A stretch of DNA of 64,000 nt from Streptomyces kronopolitis (GTDB taxonomy: Bacteria > Actinomycetota > Actinomycetes > Streptomycetales > Streptomycetaceae), in contig NZ_BMND01000028.1 of NCBI RefSeq assembly GCF_014646275.1, positions 39,140 through 103,139 on the forward strand. The letters run 5' to 3'. Of this stretch, positions 25,784 through 34,704 are shown one piece after another (the first letter of the stretch is position 1; each line of letters starts with the position of its first letter). A program made the translations under genes and the position numbers. A model generated the notes under the pieces. It made no database searches, had not been told where the DNA came from, and saw only the letters and a program-made list of their open reading frames with translations.

Positions 25784-27408
25784 GTGCGCCCCGCGCCCGG
25801 GGGCGGGGCCGGTGTGCGCCGGGTCCCGGGGTGCAGGTGGGCGCAGAGGAAGGCCACGGCCAGCGCGGCGGCCATCGCGTAGAAGACCGCCCGGTTGCCC
25901 TCGGCGAAGTCGCCGCGCACCGCGTCCAGCACCTCGGGCGGCAGCCGCGAGGCCGCGTCGCCGGCCGGCGGGCGGCCGCCCTGGCCCGCCGGCGTGCCGG
26001 TCAGGCCGTGGGCCAGTTCGCGGGAGGTGGCGGTGGACAGCCCGCGGTCCTTGAGGCTCTCGACGATCCGGTCGGTGGTGGTGTGCGCCAGCACCGTGCC
26101 CAGGACGGCCAGGCCCAGGCCGGCGGCGTAACCGCGGACGGTCCGGGTGACGCCGGTGGCCTCGCCGCGGGCCGTGCCGGCCGCCCGGCCTGCGGCGTCG
26201 GTCGAGGCGGGCGCGAGCAGCAGTCCGATGCCGGCTCCGGCCAGCACGATCCAGGGCCACTGGGCGGTCAGCGACAGGTCCGTCATCTCGTGCGCCCACA
26301 GTGCGAAGCCCACGGCGGCCAGCGCGGTACCGAGCCGCAGCGCCGTCCGGGCGCCGTACCGGTCGAGGAGCCGGCCGCCGAACTGCGCCGCGACGCCGAA
26401 GCCCGCGAAGAAGACCAGGAGATACAGCCCGGCCTCGTTCGGCGACGAGCCGAGGGCGACCTGTGCGTAGACCGAGGCGAAGAAGAACACCGGGACGAAC
26501 GCCGCCATCGCGAAGAAGAGCACGACGGCATCGGCGACGTAGGCGCGGTCCCGGAACACCCGCAGGCCGAGCAGCGGGTGGCGGGTGCGCAGTTCGAGGC
26601 GGACGAAGACCACCAGCGCCAGCAGCCCGCCGAGGGTGCACGCCCAGGTCGCCGGGGCGGCCCAGCCCCAGGTGCCGGCCTGCTGGAGGCCCAGCACGCT
26701 CAGGACCGTACCGGCGGCGAGCAGGAGCGCGCCGCGCCCGTCCAGGTGTCCGCGGCGGGCGTCGTCGGGGAGGTGCGCCAGCAGCGTCAGCACGACGGCG
26801 GCCAGCGCGACCGGCACATTGACCCAGAAGACGGCCCGCCAGGTCCAGGTGGTGAGCCAGCCGCCGAGGACCGGTCCGATCGCGGTCAGCACGCCGGACA
26901 GCCCGAAGAACAGGGCCAGGGACCGCCTGCGGCGCGCGGCGGGCACGACCATGCCCACCACGGCGAGCGCCGCGGGGAACATCAGGGCCGCGCCGACGCC
27001 CTGCCCGGCCCGGCACACGATCAGCCAGGCCAGTGCGGCATCCCCGTGCGGCACGGCGCCGCACAGCGCGGCGGCGAGGAGGAAGACCACCGTGCCCACG
27101 AGCATGATGCGGCGGTGGCCGAGCAGCTCGGCCAGCCGCCCGCCCAGCGCGCAGCACGCCGCGAGGGCGAGCAGATAGGCGTTGACGACCCATCGGATGC
27201 CGGCAGGGGTGAGGCCCAGGTCCTCGGCGATCCGCGGCGCCGCGATGGACACCAGCGTCTGGTCGATGAAGGTCATCGACACCGCGAAGAGCACGGCCGC
27301 CAGCGAGAGCGTCCGGTGCGCCGCTCCCGTCCCGGCGTCCCGCTGGGCCTCCGGCGCGCGCCGGGCTGTCGCCTCCGGTGCGTTCCTGTCGTGCGCCACG
27401 TGCGACAT
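25780..27408 (-). CDS. MFS drug transporter, DHA2 (14 TM) family
   Basis: The 542-aa membrane protein has about fourteen segments. The loop motif after segment 2 is GGRLAELLGHRRIMLVG and the antiporter motif in segment 5 is GLSGVLTAIGPVLGGWLT. 'VLFAVSMTFIDQTLVSIAAP' in segment 1 is typical of EmrB/QacA-type exporters. ATG at 27408 (GGACGGGAAC just upstream) is preferred to the ATG at 27435. It is the first gene of a two-gene operon with the PAS-SpoIIE phosphatase. It likely exports hydrophobic compounds; the substrate is unknown. Confidence 0.92.
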   Translation of the reverse strand: MSHVAHDRNAPEATARRAPEAQRDAGTGAAHRTLSLAAVLFAVSMTFIDQTLVSIAAPRIAEDLGLTPAGIRWVVNAYLLALAACCALGGRLAELLGHRRIMLVGTVVFLLAAALCGAVPHGDAALAWLIVCRAGQGVGAALMFPAALAVVGMVVPAARRRRSLALFFGLSGVLTAIGPVLGGWLTTWTWRAVFWVNVPVALAAVVLTLLAHLPDDARRGHLDGRGALLLAAGTVLSVLGLQQAGTWGWAAPATWACTLGGLLALVVFVRLELRTRHPLLGLRVFRDRAYVADAVVLFFAMAAFVPVFFFASVYAQVALGSSPNEAGLYLLVFFAGFGVAAQFGGRLLDRYGARTALRLGTALAAVGFALWAHEMTDLSLTAQWPWIVLAGAGIGLLLAPASTDAAGRAAGTARGEATGVTRTVRGYAAGLGLAVLGTVLAHTTTDRIVESLKDRGLSTATSRELAHGLTGTPAGQGGRPPAGDAASRLPPEVLDAVRGDFAEGNRAVFYAMAAALAVAFLCAHLHPGTRRTPAPPPGAGRT

Positions 27409-27566
27409 GTTCCCGTCCGGGCCGGGCGGGCGCATGCCGGGGGCGGGGGCCGGGCGGTCCTCGGCGCCCCGGGTGGCGGTGCGGGTGCGCTCCCGCGGGC
27501 GGCGCGGTCGGGTACGGCCGTTCGGGTCACGCGGTCCGGGTCAGGCGGTCCGGCGCCGGCCGCGGC

Positions 27567-28580
27567 TCACCGCTTGCGGGCCCGGCTGGGCTGCACCCGG
27601 GACGGCTCCCCCGGCATCTTCGGATGGTCGGGCGGATAGGGCATGTCCCCCAGCCCCTCGTCCCGCTCCTGCCGGTCCGCGGCCTCCAGGACGGATTCCA
27701 GGCCGAAGGCGTGGTCGGCCATGTCGGCGTGTACATCGCCGAGTTCCGCGAACCGCGGGGGCACGGTCCGCAGGTCGAAGTCCTCGGGCGTCGCGTCGGA
27801 CAGCTCGTCCCAGCGCAGCGGGGTGGAGACGGTCGCCCGCGGCCGGGCGCGCAGCGAGTAGGCGGAGGCGATGGTCCGGTCCCGGGCCATCTGGTTGTAG
27901 TCGACGAAGACCTTCTCGCCGCGCTCCTCCTTCCACCAGGCCGAGGTCACCTGCTCCGGCATCCGGCGCTCCAGCTCCCGGGCCACGGTGATGGCGGCGC
28001 GCCGGACCTCGGTGAATGTCCAGTCGGGACGCAGCGGCACATAGACGTGCACCCCGCGGCCGCCGGATGTCTTGGGCCAGCCGCGCAGCCCGTGCTCGGT
28101 CAGCAGCTCGCGCAGCGCGTGGGCGACCCGGGCGGCGTCGGCGAAATCGGTGCCGGGCTGCGGGTCGAGGTCGATGCGCAGTTCGTCGGGGTGCTCGGTG
28201 TCGTTGCGGCGGACGGGCCACGGATGGAACGTCAGACACCCCAGATTGGCCGCCCAGAGCACGGCCGCGGGCTCGGTGGGGCACATCTCGTCGGCGAACC
28301 GCCCGCTGGGGAAGGCGATCCGGGCGGTGGGCAGCCAGTCGGGCAGTCCCTTGGGCGCCCGCTTCTGGTAGAAGAACTCGCCCTCCACGCCGTCGGGGAA
28401 GCGCTGCATGGTGGTGGGCCGGTCGCGCAGGCCCCGCAGCACCCCGTCGGCGACGGCGAGGTAGTACTGCGCGACGTCCATCTTGGTGAAGCCGCGCTCC
28501 GGGTAATACGTCTTGTCGGGGTGCGACAGGCGCACCGTGCGCCCCGCGACGTCCAGCTCGACAGCTCCGCCTCCGGCCAT
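27567..28580 (-). CDS. LigD-type polymerase/primase domain protein (NHEJ)
   Basis: The 337-aa protein is a stand-alone polymerase domain of the bacterial end-joining LigD family, an archaeo-eukaryotic primase fold. It starts with the conserved ELDVAGRTVRLSHPDKTYYP. The metal-binding pair is in LRIDLDPQPG, the primase motif KTSGGRGVHVYVPL follows, and a third acidic motif is KVFVDYNQMARDRT. It would fill ends during double-strand-break repair. GGAG lies close before the ATG. A ligase gene is divergently transcribed 102 bp away. Mycobacterial LigD fuses these activities; here they are separate. Confidence 0.93.
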   Translation of the reverse strand: MAGGGAVELDVAGRTVRLSHPDKTYYPERGFTKMDVAQYYLAVADGVLRGLRDRPTTMQRFPDGVEGEFFYQKRAPKGLPDWLPTARIAFPSGRFADEMCPTEPAAVLWAANLGCLTFHPWPVRRNDTEHPDELRIDLDPQPGTDFADAARVAHALRELLTEHGLRGWPKTSGGRGVHVYVPLRPDWTFTEVRRAAITVARELERRMPEQVTSAWWKEERGEKVFVDYNQMARDRTIASAYSLRARPRATVSTPLRWDELSDATPEDFDLRTVPPRFAELGDVHADMADHAFGLESVLEAADRQERDEGLGDMPYPPDHPKMPGEPSRVQPSRARKR

Positions 28581-28682
28581 GACTCCACGTTAGGTTCCGT
28601 GCCGCGCCGCCGCGCGCCGGGAGAGCGGTGTGCCGCCCGGCTCCGGCGCGCGCGAAGCGCCATCGGCGGTCAGGATCGGGGC

Positions 28683-29744
28683 ATGGACCTGCCCGTGATG
28701 CCCCCGGTCTCCCCGATGCTCGCGAAGCTGGTGACCAAGATCCCCGCCGGCATGCAGTACGAGGCCAAGTGGGACGGCTTCCGCGTCATCGTCTTCCGTG
28801 ACGGCGACGAGGTCGAGATCGCCAGCCGGACCACGAAGCCGCTCACCCGCTACTTCCCCGAAGTGGTCGCGGCGGCGCGGGCCGAGCTGCCGCGGCGCTG
28901 CGTCCTGGACGGCGAGATCGTCATCGCGCATGACGGCCGGCTGCACTTCGAGGAGCTGCTGGAGCGCATCCACCCGGCCGACTCCCGGGTCCGTACGCTC
29001 GCCGAGCGGACGCCCGCCTCGCTCGTCGCCTTCGACCTGCTGGCGCTGGACTCCGCCACGCTGATGCACGAGCCGCAGACGGCGCGCCGGGAGGCCCTGG
29101 TCGAGGCGCTGCGCCCGGCCCGTGCCCCGGTGTACACCGCGCCCGCCACCACGGATCAGGAGCTGGCGCGCCGCTGGTTCACCCAGTTCGAGGGCGCGGG
29201 GCTGGACGGGGTGGTCGCCAAGCCGCTCGATCTGCCGTACCGGCCCGGTGACCGCGCGATGTTCAAGATCAAGCACGCCCGGACCGCGGACTGCGTGGTC
29301 GCGGGGTACCGGCTGCACAAGAGCGGTCCGGTGGTCGGCTCCCTGCTGCTCGGCCTGCACGACGAGGCCGGGCACCTCCAGCACGTCGGGGTGTGCGCGT
29401 CGTTCCCCATGGCCAGGCGGCAGGCACTGATCGAGGAGCTGGCGCCGCTGCGGATGGCGGACGTCGCGGGGCACCCGTGGGGCGAGTGGGCCGACGAGGC
29501 GGCGCATGCCTCGCGGCGGATGCCGGGCGGGCCCAGCCGCTGGAGCGGCGGCAAGGACCTGTCGTGGGTGCCGCTGCGTCCGGAGCGGGTGTGCGAGGTC
29601 GCCTACGACCACATGGAGGGCGACAGGTTCCGGCACACCGCCCAGTTCCGCCACTGGCGCCCGGACCGTACGCCGGAGAGCTGCACCTACGCCCAGCTGG
29701 AGGAGCCGGTGCACTACGACCTGGGGGAGCTGCTGCGGGGCTGA
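28683..29744 (+). CDS. ATP-dependent DNA ligase (LigC-like)
   Basis: The 353-aa protein has the nucleotidyl-transferase core of ATP ligases. Adenylated Lys29 lies in YEAKWDGFR, motif III is LVAFDLLALD, motif IV is GLDGVVAKPLDLPY, and motif V is MFKIKHARTADCVVAGY. An OB-fold follows. The C-terminal region has the HVGVCASFP segment typical of actinobacterial LigC. ATG at 28683 has AGGA 7 nt upstream. It is divergent from the LigD-polymerase gene, so the intergenic 102 bp probably contains shared control. It seals breaks, probably in end joining or excision repair. No Ku gene is in the window. Confidence 0.93.
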   Translation: MDLPVMPPVSPMLAKLVTKIPAGMQYEAKWDGFRVIVFRDGDEVEIASRTTKPLTRYFPEVVAAARAELPRRCVLDGEIVIAHDGRLHFEELLERIHPADSRVRTLAERTPASLVAFDLLALDSATLMHEPQTARREALVEALRPARAPVYTAPATTDQELARRWFTQFEGAGLDGVVAKPLDLPYRPGDRAMFKIKHARTADCVVAGYRLHKSGPVVGSLLLGLHDEAGHLQHVGVCASFPMARRQALIEELAPLRMADVAGHPWGEWADEAAHASRRMPGGPSRWSGGKDLSWVPLRPERVCEVAYDHMEGDRFRHTAQFRHWRPDRTPESCTYAQLEEPVHYDLGELLRG

Positions 29745-29768
29745 CCGCACGGGGCGGACCGCCGCAGC

Positions 29769-30761
29769 TCAGCGGTCGGACTCCGGGGGCCAGCGGCGCC
29801 GGGTCTCCCCCGGTGCGAGGCGGTCGACGACCTCCGCGAGCTCCCGGCAGGCGTACTCGATCTTGCGGCGGACGCTGTACTGCTCGGCGATGATCGCCGA
29901 CAGCAGCAGCGCGGTGAGCGCCGCGGACGCGTTGAGCGCCTGGAGGTTGATCATCGCCTCCAGCAGGCTCTGGCCCTGGAACGGTCCCCGCCGGCCGTTC
30001 GCCGCCGTGATGGCCAGCACCGACACCAGCAGCACGATCGGGGCCGCGCCCGCCAGCTGGAAGCGCAGCGCCGCCCACACGATCAGCGGGAAGACCAGGA
30101 ACAGCAGCGACAGCTCGCTGCTGACCGCCACATACGTGACCCCGACCGAGCCGACCAGCAGGATCGCCGCCTCGGCCCAGCGGTAGCCGGGCACGTCCCG
30201 GGGCCGGCGGAGCGTCCGGCAGGCGAGCAGCAGCGGGGTGACGACGAGGACGCCCATCGCGTCGCCCACCCACCACGCCGCCCAGGTCTTCCAGAAGCCG
30301 CCGGCCGGCAGCACCCCGCTCAGGAGCAGCGTGCCGGTGCCCACCGTCGCGCTGATCAGCATGCCGGCGAACGCGCCGAGGGCGACCAGCGCCACCCCGT
30401 CGCGCAGCCGGTCGAGCGCGGGGCGAAAGCCCACCTTGCGCAGCATCCAGCAGGCGCACACGGGGGCCAGGGTGTTGCCCGCCATGATGCCGATGACGGA
30501 GGGCTGGAGTTCGCTGATCGAGGCGACGACCAGGAAGGTGCCGAGCGCGATGCCCGGCCAGGTCCGCAGGCCCAGCAGGAGCAGACTGGCCAGCGCGATG
30601 CCGGTGGGCGGCCAGAGCGGCGTGACCTGGGCGCCGGCGATCACCACCTGCTCCAGCAGGCCGATCCGTGCGGACGCGTAGTAGACGCCGGCGAGGACGA
30701 GGATCGTCAGGACTGCCGGTGCGAGACGGCGGAGTTCCTCGGTGCGCACCACACCGGCCAT
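29769..30761 (-). CDS. MASE1-domain membrane protein
   Basis: The 330-aa protein has about eight to ten membrane segments of the MASE1 sensor family (VTPLWPPTGIALASLLLLGL, then GNTLAPVCACWMLRKVGFRP). A short C-terminal helical tail follows (residues ~290-330, RKIEYACRELAEVVDRLAP). No kinase, GGDEF or phosphatase domain is attached, which is unusual because MASE1 normally fronts a signalling output domain. The phosphatase gene just upstream ends 54 nt before this ATG (a GTG at 30797 is an alternative start, 18 nt away). The two probably form a split membrane sensor and output pair; this is inference. Confidence 0.85.
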   Translation of the reverse strand: MAGVVRTEELRRLAPAVLTILVLAGVYYASARIGLLEQVVIAGAQVTPLWPPTGIALASLLLLGLRTWPGIALGTFLVVASISELQPSVIGIMAGNTLAPVCACWMLRKVGFRPALDRLRDGVALVALGAFAGMLISATVGTGTLLLSGVLPAGGFWKTWAAWWVGDAMGVLVVTPLLLACRTLRRPRDVPGYRWAEAAILLVGSVGVTYVAVSSELSLLFLVFPLIVWAALRFQLAGAAPIVLLVSVLAITAANGRRGPFQGQSLLEAMINLQALNASAALTALLLSAIIAEQYSVRRKIEYACRELAEVVDRLAPGETRRRWPPESDR

Positions 30762-30815
30762 CAGACAACGCCGGCGGCCGGGCCCCGGCCGCGACACGCA
30801 CGCCCGGCCCGCGCT

Positions 30816-31649
30816 TCACCCCGCTCTGGGCGCCGCCGCGTCGAAGCGCAGCACGATCACCGCGGAGTCGTCGGTGTGCCCGGTGAACTCGGCCACGCTC
30901 ATCGCCACGTCGGCCACCGTGGCCGGGTCGCCGCCGGCGTTGGCGCTGACCAGCCGGGTCACCTGGGCCAGTCCGGCCTCTATCGGGAACGACGGGCCCT
31001 CGACGACCCCGTCGGTGAGCAGCACGAACGCGCCCGCCGTGGCGAACCGCCGGCGGGTGACCGGATAGTCCTCCCCCGCGACGATGCCGAGCGGCAGGCC
31101 CCCGGGGTCGTCGGCGAGGCCGTGCCGGCCGTCGGTGGTGGCCCAGATGCCCGGCACATGACCGGCCCGGGCGCTGGACAGCTCCCAGGCGACCGGGTCG
31201 AAGCGGACGAAGGTGCAGGTCGCGAAGAGCCCGCAGTCGACGGACAGCAGCAGGTCGTTGGCGCGCCGCAGCACCTCCCCCGGGTCCGCGGCGTGGCCGG
31301 CGACGGCGCGCAGCCCGAAGCGGATCTGTCCCATGAAGGCGGCCGCCTCGACATCGTGCCCCTGCACATCGCCGATGCAGAAGGCGAGCGATCCGTCGGG
31401 CAGCGGGAAGCCGTCGTACCAGTCGCCCCCGATGTCCAGGCCGTGCCGGGCGGGGGCGTAGGTGGCGGCGGCGCGCAGGCCGGGTACCACGGGCAGGACG
31501 GTCGGCAGCATGTCGTGCTGGAGGGCCTCGGCCAGCTCCACCCGGGCCCGCTGCTTCTCGGCGCCCTCCCGCGCCTGGGCGGTCAGCCGGCCGAGGGTGG
31601 TCAGCAGATCGTCGGCGCTCGCGGACCGCGGGGGACGACGCCGCAGCAT
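30816..31649 (-). CDS. SpoIIE/PP2C protein phosphatase paired with MASE1 protein
   Basis: The 277-aa protein is almost only a phosphatase domain (~60-270) after a basic, helical N-terminus (~1-55). Motifs: IGGDWYDGF, CIGDVQGHDVEAAAFMG, LLTDGVVEG and DDSAVIVL. ATG at 31649 has TTGGAG with a 6-nt spacer; a longer frame to 31694 is less likely. It lacks its own sensor, and the downstream MASE1 gene in the same orientation is the likely sensory partner. Target would be an STAS-domain anti-anti-sigma factor encoded elsewhere. Confidence 0.9.
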   Translation of the reverse strand: MLRRRPPRSASADDLLTTLGRLTAQAREGAEKQRARVELAEALQHDMLPTVLPVVPGLRAAATYAPARHGLDIGGDWYDGFPLPDGSLAFCIGDVQGHDVEAAAFMGQIRFGLRAVAGHAADPGEVLRRANDLLLSVDCGLFATCTFVRFDPVAWELSSARAGHVPGIWATTDGRHGLADDPGGLPLGIVAGEDYPVTRRRFATAGAFVLLTDGVVEGPSFPIEAGLAQVTRLVSANAGGDPATVADVAMSVAEFTGHTDDSAVIVLRFDAAAPRAG

Positions 31650-31840
31650 GGATCGCTCCAAGGTGCGTCGGTGCAGGAGCCGCCGCGGGGCCACGCTCCG
31701 TGCGGTGCTCCGCGTGGGCCGTCTGACCTGGCCTGATGGGACCCTTGGGGAGTCCCGCCTGTCCGGTTCATCTTATTTCTGCGGTCCGACTTCCGCTTGA
31801 CGGCCGTCCGGCGGGGGCGGACCCGCCGCCCCCGCCGGGC

Positions 31841-33487
31841 TCAGGCGGTGGCCGCCGGGCGGGGTGCCTGGAGGTGCCGGACGCCGGACCGTACGGCCCA
31901 GAAGAACACCGCGAGCGCGAGGGCGGCGACGGTGAGGGAGTCGTACGGGGCGGGCAGCCGGCCGGAGCCCTCGAAGGTGCCCAGCCAGGAGAGCAGCGTC
32001 AGGGCGACGAGGTAGACCACCAGCCAGGCGCCGGTGCGCAGTTCGGCACCGAGCGGGCGGCGCGGGCCGGCGCCGTCGGCCTCCGGGGCGTCCAGGTCGG
32101 CGCGGGCGCCGGGGCGGTGCATGGCCAGGAAGATCAGCAGGCCACCGAGGACGAGCGGCAGCGCGAGCCGCAGGTCCTGCCAGCCCGACCAGTAGACGAA
32201 CTCGCTGGACACCACGAAGCTGACCGGCGCGATCCAGCTCAGCCCCGGGACCCAGCCCGCGGTGCGGCCGCCCGGCTCGGCGCGGAAGACGGCGACCGCG
32301 ACCGCGGAGGCGGCATAGATCAGCAGATACATGTCGCCCATGACGCTGACGATGTCCTGCCAGCCGCCGAACGGCAGCAGGAAGACCACGATGACGACGA
32401 GGTTGATCGCCAGGGCCCGGCGCGGGATGCCGAACCGCTGGTTGACCTTCATGAAGTACCGGGGGATCGTGCCGTTCTTGGCGAGCGCGTAGGTGTGCCG
32501 GGCGTCGATCGCCACGCCCACGTACGCCGAGCCGCCGGGCGAGACCACCGCGTCCGCGTAGAGCAGGCTGGACAGCCAGTGCAGATTGAGGATCAGGGCG
32601 AGCTGTCCGAACGGCGAGTCGAAGGAAACGCCCTGCCAGCCGTGGCCGAGCAGGTTCTCGGGGACGGTGAAGAGGAACGCCAGCTGCAGCGCCAGGTACA
32701 TCAGGACGGCGAGGCCGATCCCGCTGAGGACGGCGCCGGGGATGGTCCGGCGGGGGTTGCGGGTCTCGCCGGAGAAGTCCAGCGGCGCCTGGAATCCGTT
32801 GACGGAGTAGACGATGCCGCCGCCGGCCAGCGCGGTCAGGCAGGCGACATAGCCGTACGGCGCGAATCCGCCGTGGTCCGTCAGCCGGCCGGAGTGCCAG
32901 CCGGAGGCGATCAGCGCGATCACGGTGACCACCGGGACGACGATCTTGAACACCGAGACCAGGTTGTTGAGCTTGGCGAACATCCGCACCGCGAACCAGT
33001 TCAGCACCGTCAGCAGCACGCTGAGCCCGGTGGCCAGCGCCAGCCCGGAGAGGGTGAGGGTGTGGCCGTTGTAGATGCCCGGGAGGTAGTGCGCGGCGTA
33101 CTGCATGATCGCGCTGATCTCGGCTGCGGTGCCGCCCACCGACAGCAGGGTGGACCAGCCGATGAGGGTGCCGACGAGCCGGCCGCTGGCGAACAGCGGC
33201 CAGCGGACCGTGCCGCCGCCCTCCGGCCGGGTCGCGCCCAGCTCGATCATGACCAGGGCGACCAGTGCGCACAGCACGCCCGCCCCCACCCAGGACAGCA
33301 GGGCGGCGGGGCCGGCGGTCTGCGCCGCGTACATGGCGGCGAACAGCCAGCCGGAGCCGACGATATTCGAGAAGCCGATGCCGGTCAGCCCCCAGAAGCC
33401 CAGGTCACGGCGCAATCGACGCTCCTGCACCTGCACATCCGGCGCGCCGGCGCCCTCGCCTCCGGCTGATACCTGACGCTCCGTCAC
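31841..33487 (-). CDS. APC-superfamily amino acid permease
   Basis: The 548-aa protein has about twelve to fourteen membrane segments. The N-terminal hallmark is LRRDLGFWGLTGIGFSNIVG followed by GSGWLFAA, and 'LDFSGETRNPRRTIPGAVL' in the central loop matches this permease group. The GTG start has AAGGAGG with an 8-nt spacer. It is monocistronic. The substrate (amino acid, polyamine or related) cannot be deduced. It is distinct in sequence from the other APC permease at 18.2-19.7 kb. Confidence 0.9.
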   Translation of the reverse strand: MTERQVSAGGEGAGAPDVQVQERRLRRDLGFWGLTGIGFSNIVGSGWLFAAMYAAQTAGPAALLSWVGAGVLCALVALVMIELGATRPEGGGTVRWPLFASGRLVGTLIGWSTLLSVGGTAAEISAIMQYAAHYLPGIYNGHTLTLSGLALATGLSVLLTVLNWFAVRMFAKLNNLVSVFKIVVPVVTVIALIASGWHSGRLTDHGGFAPYGYVACLTALAGGGIVYSVNGFQAPLDFSGETRNPRRTIPGAVLSGIGLAVLMYLALQLAFLFTVPENLLGHGWQGVSFDSPFGQLALILNLHWLSSLLYADAVVSPGGSAYVGVAIDARHTYALAKNGTIPRYFMKVNQRFGIPRRALAINLVVIVVFLLPFGGWQDIVSVMGDMYLLIYAASAVAVAVFRAEPGGRTAGWVPGLSWIAPVSFVVSSEFVYWSGWQDLRLALPLVLGGLLIFLAMHRPGARADLDAPEADGAGPRRPLGAELRTGAWLVVYLVALTLLSWLGTFEGSGRLPAPYDSLTVAALALAVFFWAVRSGVRHLQAPRPAATA

Positions 33488-33952
33488 GGAAACGGCCTCC
33501 TTGATTCACTGTTCCGGCTCGCCGGACCCTACTCGACCGGCGGCGCACGGAAATGTCCTGCTCCACCAGCGGACACTTCCTCCACACGGCGTGCCGCCAC
33601 GGCGCCGGAGCGTGCGGCGCCCGGCCGGGAGGGCCACGACCGGACGCACGGGGGCGGGGGAAGGAGCGGCCGCGTGGGGCGCAGCCGACACACAGAATTC
33701 ACAGGGCGGGCGGACCGCGGTGCACAGGGAGCGGCCCGGCGCACGGGAGGCGGTTCGGCCGCCGCACCGGATCGGCCCGTAGGCATCTCTCGCCGAGGCC
33801 GCGTCGGCGCACGGGGATGCCGCTTCGCCGTCAGCCGGGTTCGTCATCGGCGCGGCCACCGTCGCGGTGCTGTCGGTGCTGCTGGCACTCCTCGGCTGAC
33901 CGGCCACCAGTAGGCGAGCGAAGGCCCCAAGTCCCGCCCAGTCCGGGCGCGT
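33488..33952. other. Intergenic region with an imperfect palindrome
   Basis: These 465 bases have no convincing gene. Upstream of the permease, TGTCC-N12-GGACA (33554-33575) lies within a longer near-palindrome and may be a regulatory site. The rest is GC-rich without recognisable signals. Confidence 0.4.
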
Positions 33953-34399
33953 TCAGCAGCTCCAGCAGCCCGACCAGCAGGCCGAGCGGTGCGGGCGGTG
34001 GCGCCGTCCGTGGAGTCGGCCGGTGGGCTCTTCGCCGGTGTCGGCGGGTGCGGCGAGGGCACGCAGCGCGGCGATCCGGTCGCACAGCACGACGGTGAGG
34101 GCGGCGATCTCCTCCGGATCGGCGCTGCCCTTCTCGATGCGCAGCCAGGATCCGGGCGGCTCCTCGGACACCGGAGAGCCGTCGGCGAGCGGGGTGCCGT
34201 CGAGGGCCGTGTGCCCCTGGGCGGGCCCGCTCCCGTCGCGGGGCGTGCGCCCGTCCGCGGGGGTGCCCGCACCGGCGGCGGCCGCGCCCGCGGCGGTGGG
34301 CGGCTGCTCCACGAGGGGGGTGGCGGCAGCCAGCAGGGCGCCGGGGCCGGCGGGGCCGGTCTCGCCGGTGACGGTGCTCGCGTCCGTGGTGGTGCTCAT
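33953..34399 (-). CDS. Acyl-CoA carboxylase epsilon subunit-like protein (orphan)
   Basis: The protein is 148 aa. Residues ~86-115 carry the AccE signature: WLRIEKGSADPEEIAALTVV followed by a helix with RIAALRA. A Gly/Ala/Pro/Thr-rich extension of about 80 residues precedes it. The C-terminal tail (RHRPHRSACWSGCWSC) lacks the usual aromatic/Pro ending of epsilon subunits. Epsilon subunits normally sit beside a carboxyltransferase gene and stabilise the acyl-CoA carboxylase complex; no accA or accB gene is here. The start is uncertain (ATG at 34399 or 34411, weak Shine-Dalgarno). It could be a functional orphan or a drifting copy whose 3' end has shifted frame. Confidence 0.55.
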   Translation of the reverse strand: MSTTTDASTVTGETGPAGPGALLAAATPLVEQPPTAAGAAAAGAGTPADGRTPRDGSGPAQGHTALDGTPLADGSPVSEEPPGSWLRIEKGSADPEEIAALTVVLCDRIAALRALAAPADTGEEPTGRLHGRRHRPHRSACWSGCWSC

Positions 34400-34704
34400 G
34401 TGCGGGTCCATGGGCTAGGCGACGGTGCGTGGCGCAGGTGCGTGGCGCATGACGGGCCGCCCCGGCGTCGCGCTGGTGCCGCGTACGGACAGGTCACCGT
34501 CCCGACGCTACGAGCGCCCCGGGGCGGTGTCGCGCGGGAGGCCTTTCCGCCTGCGCCATTCGGACGACCCCGCCGCCGTCCCAGGCGTGATATCCGGCGC
34601 CGGGACCGTGTTGCTCCCGGCCCCCGCATCCCGGGCGACGAGCATCGCGCCCAGGGATGTGCAGGCACGCGGCTGCCGAATGACGCAGTCAGGATGGCGG
34701 GACG
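34400..34704. other. Intergenic region upstream of the DyP peroxidase
   Basis: These 305 bases between divergent genes contain no gene and no clear palindrome. They must hold the promoter of the peroxidase. Confidence 0.4.
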
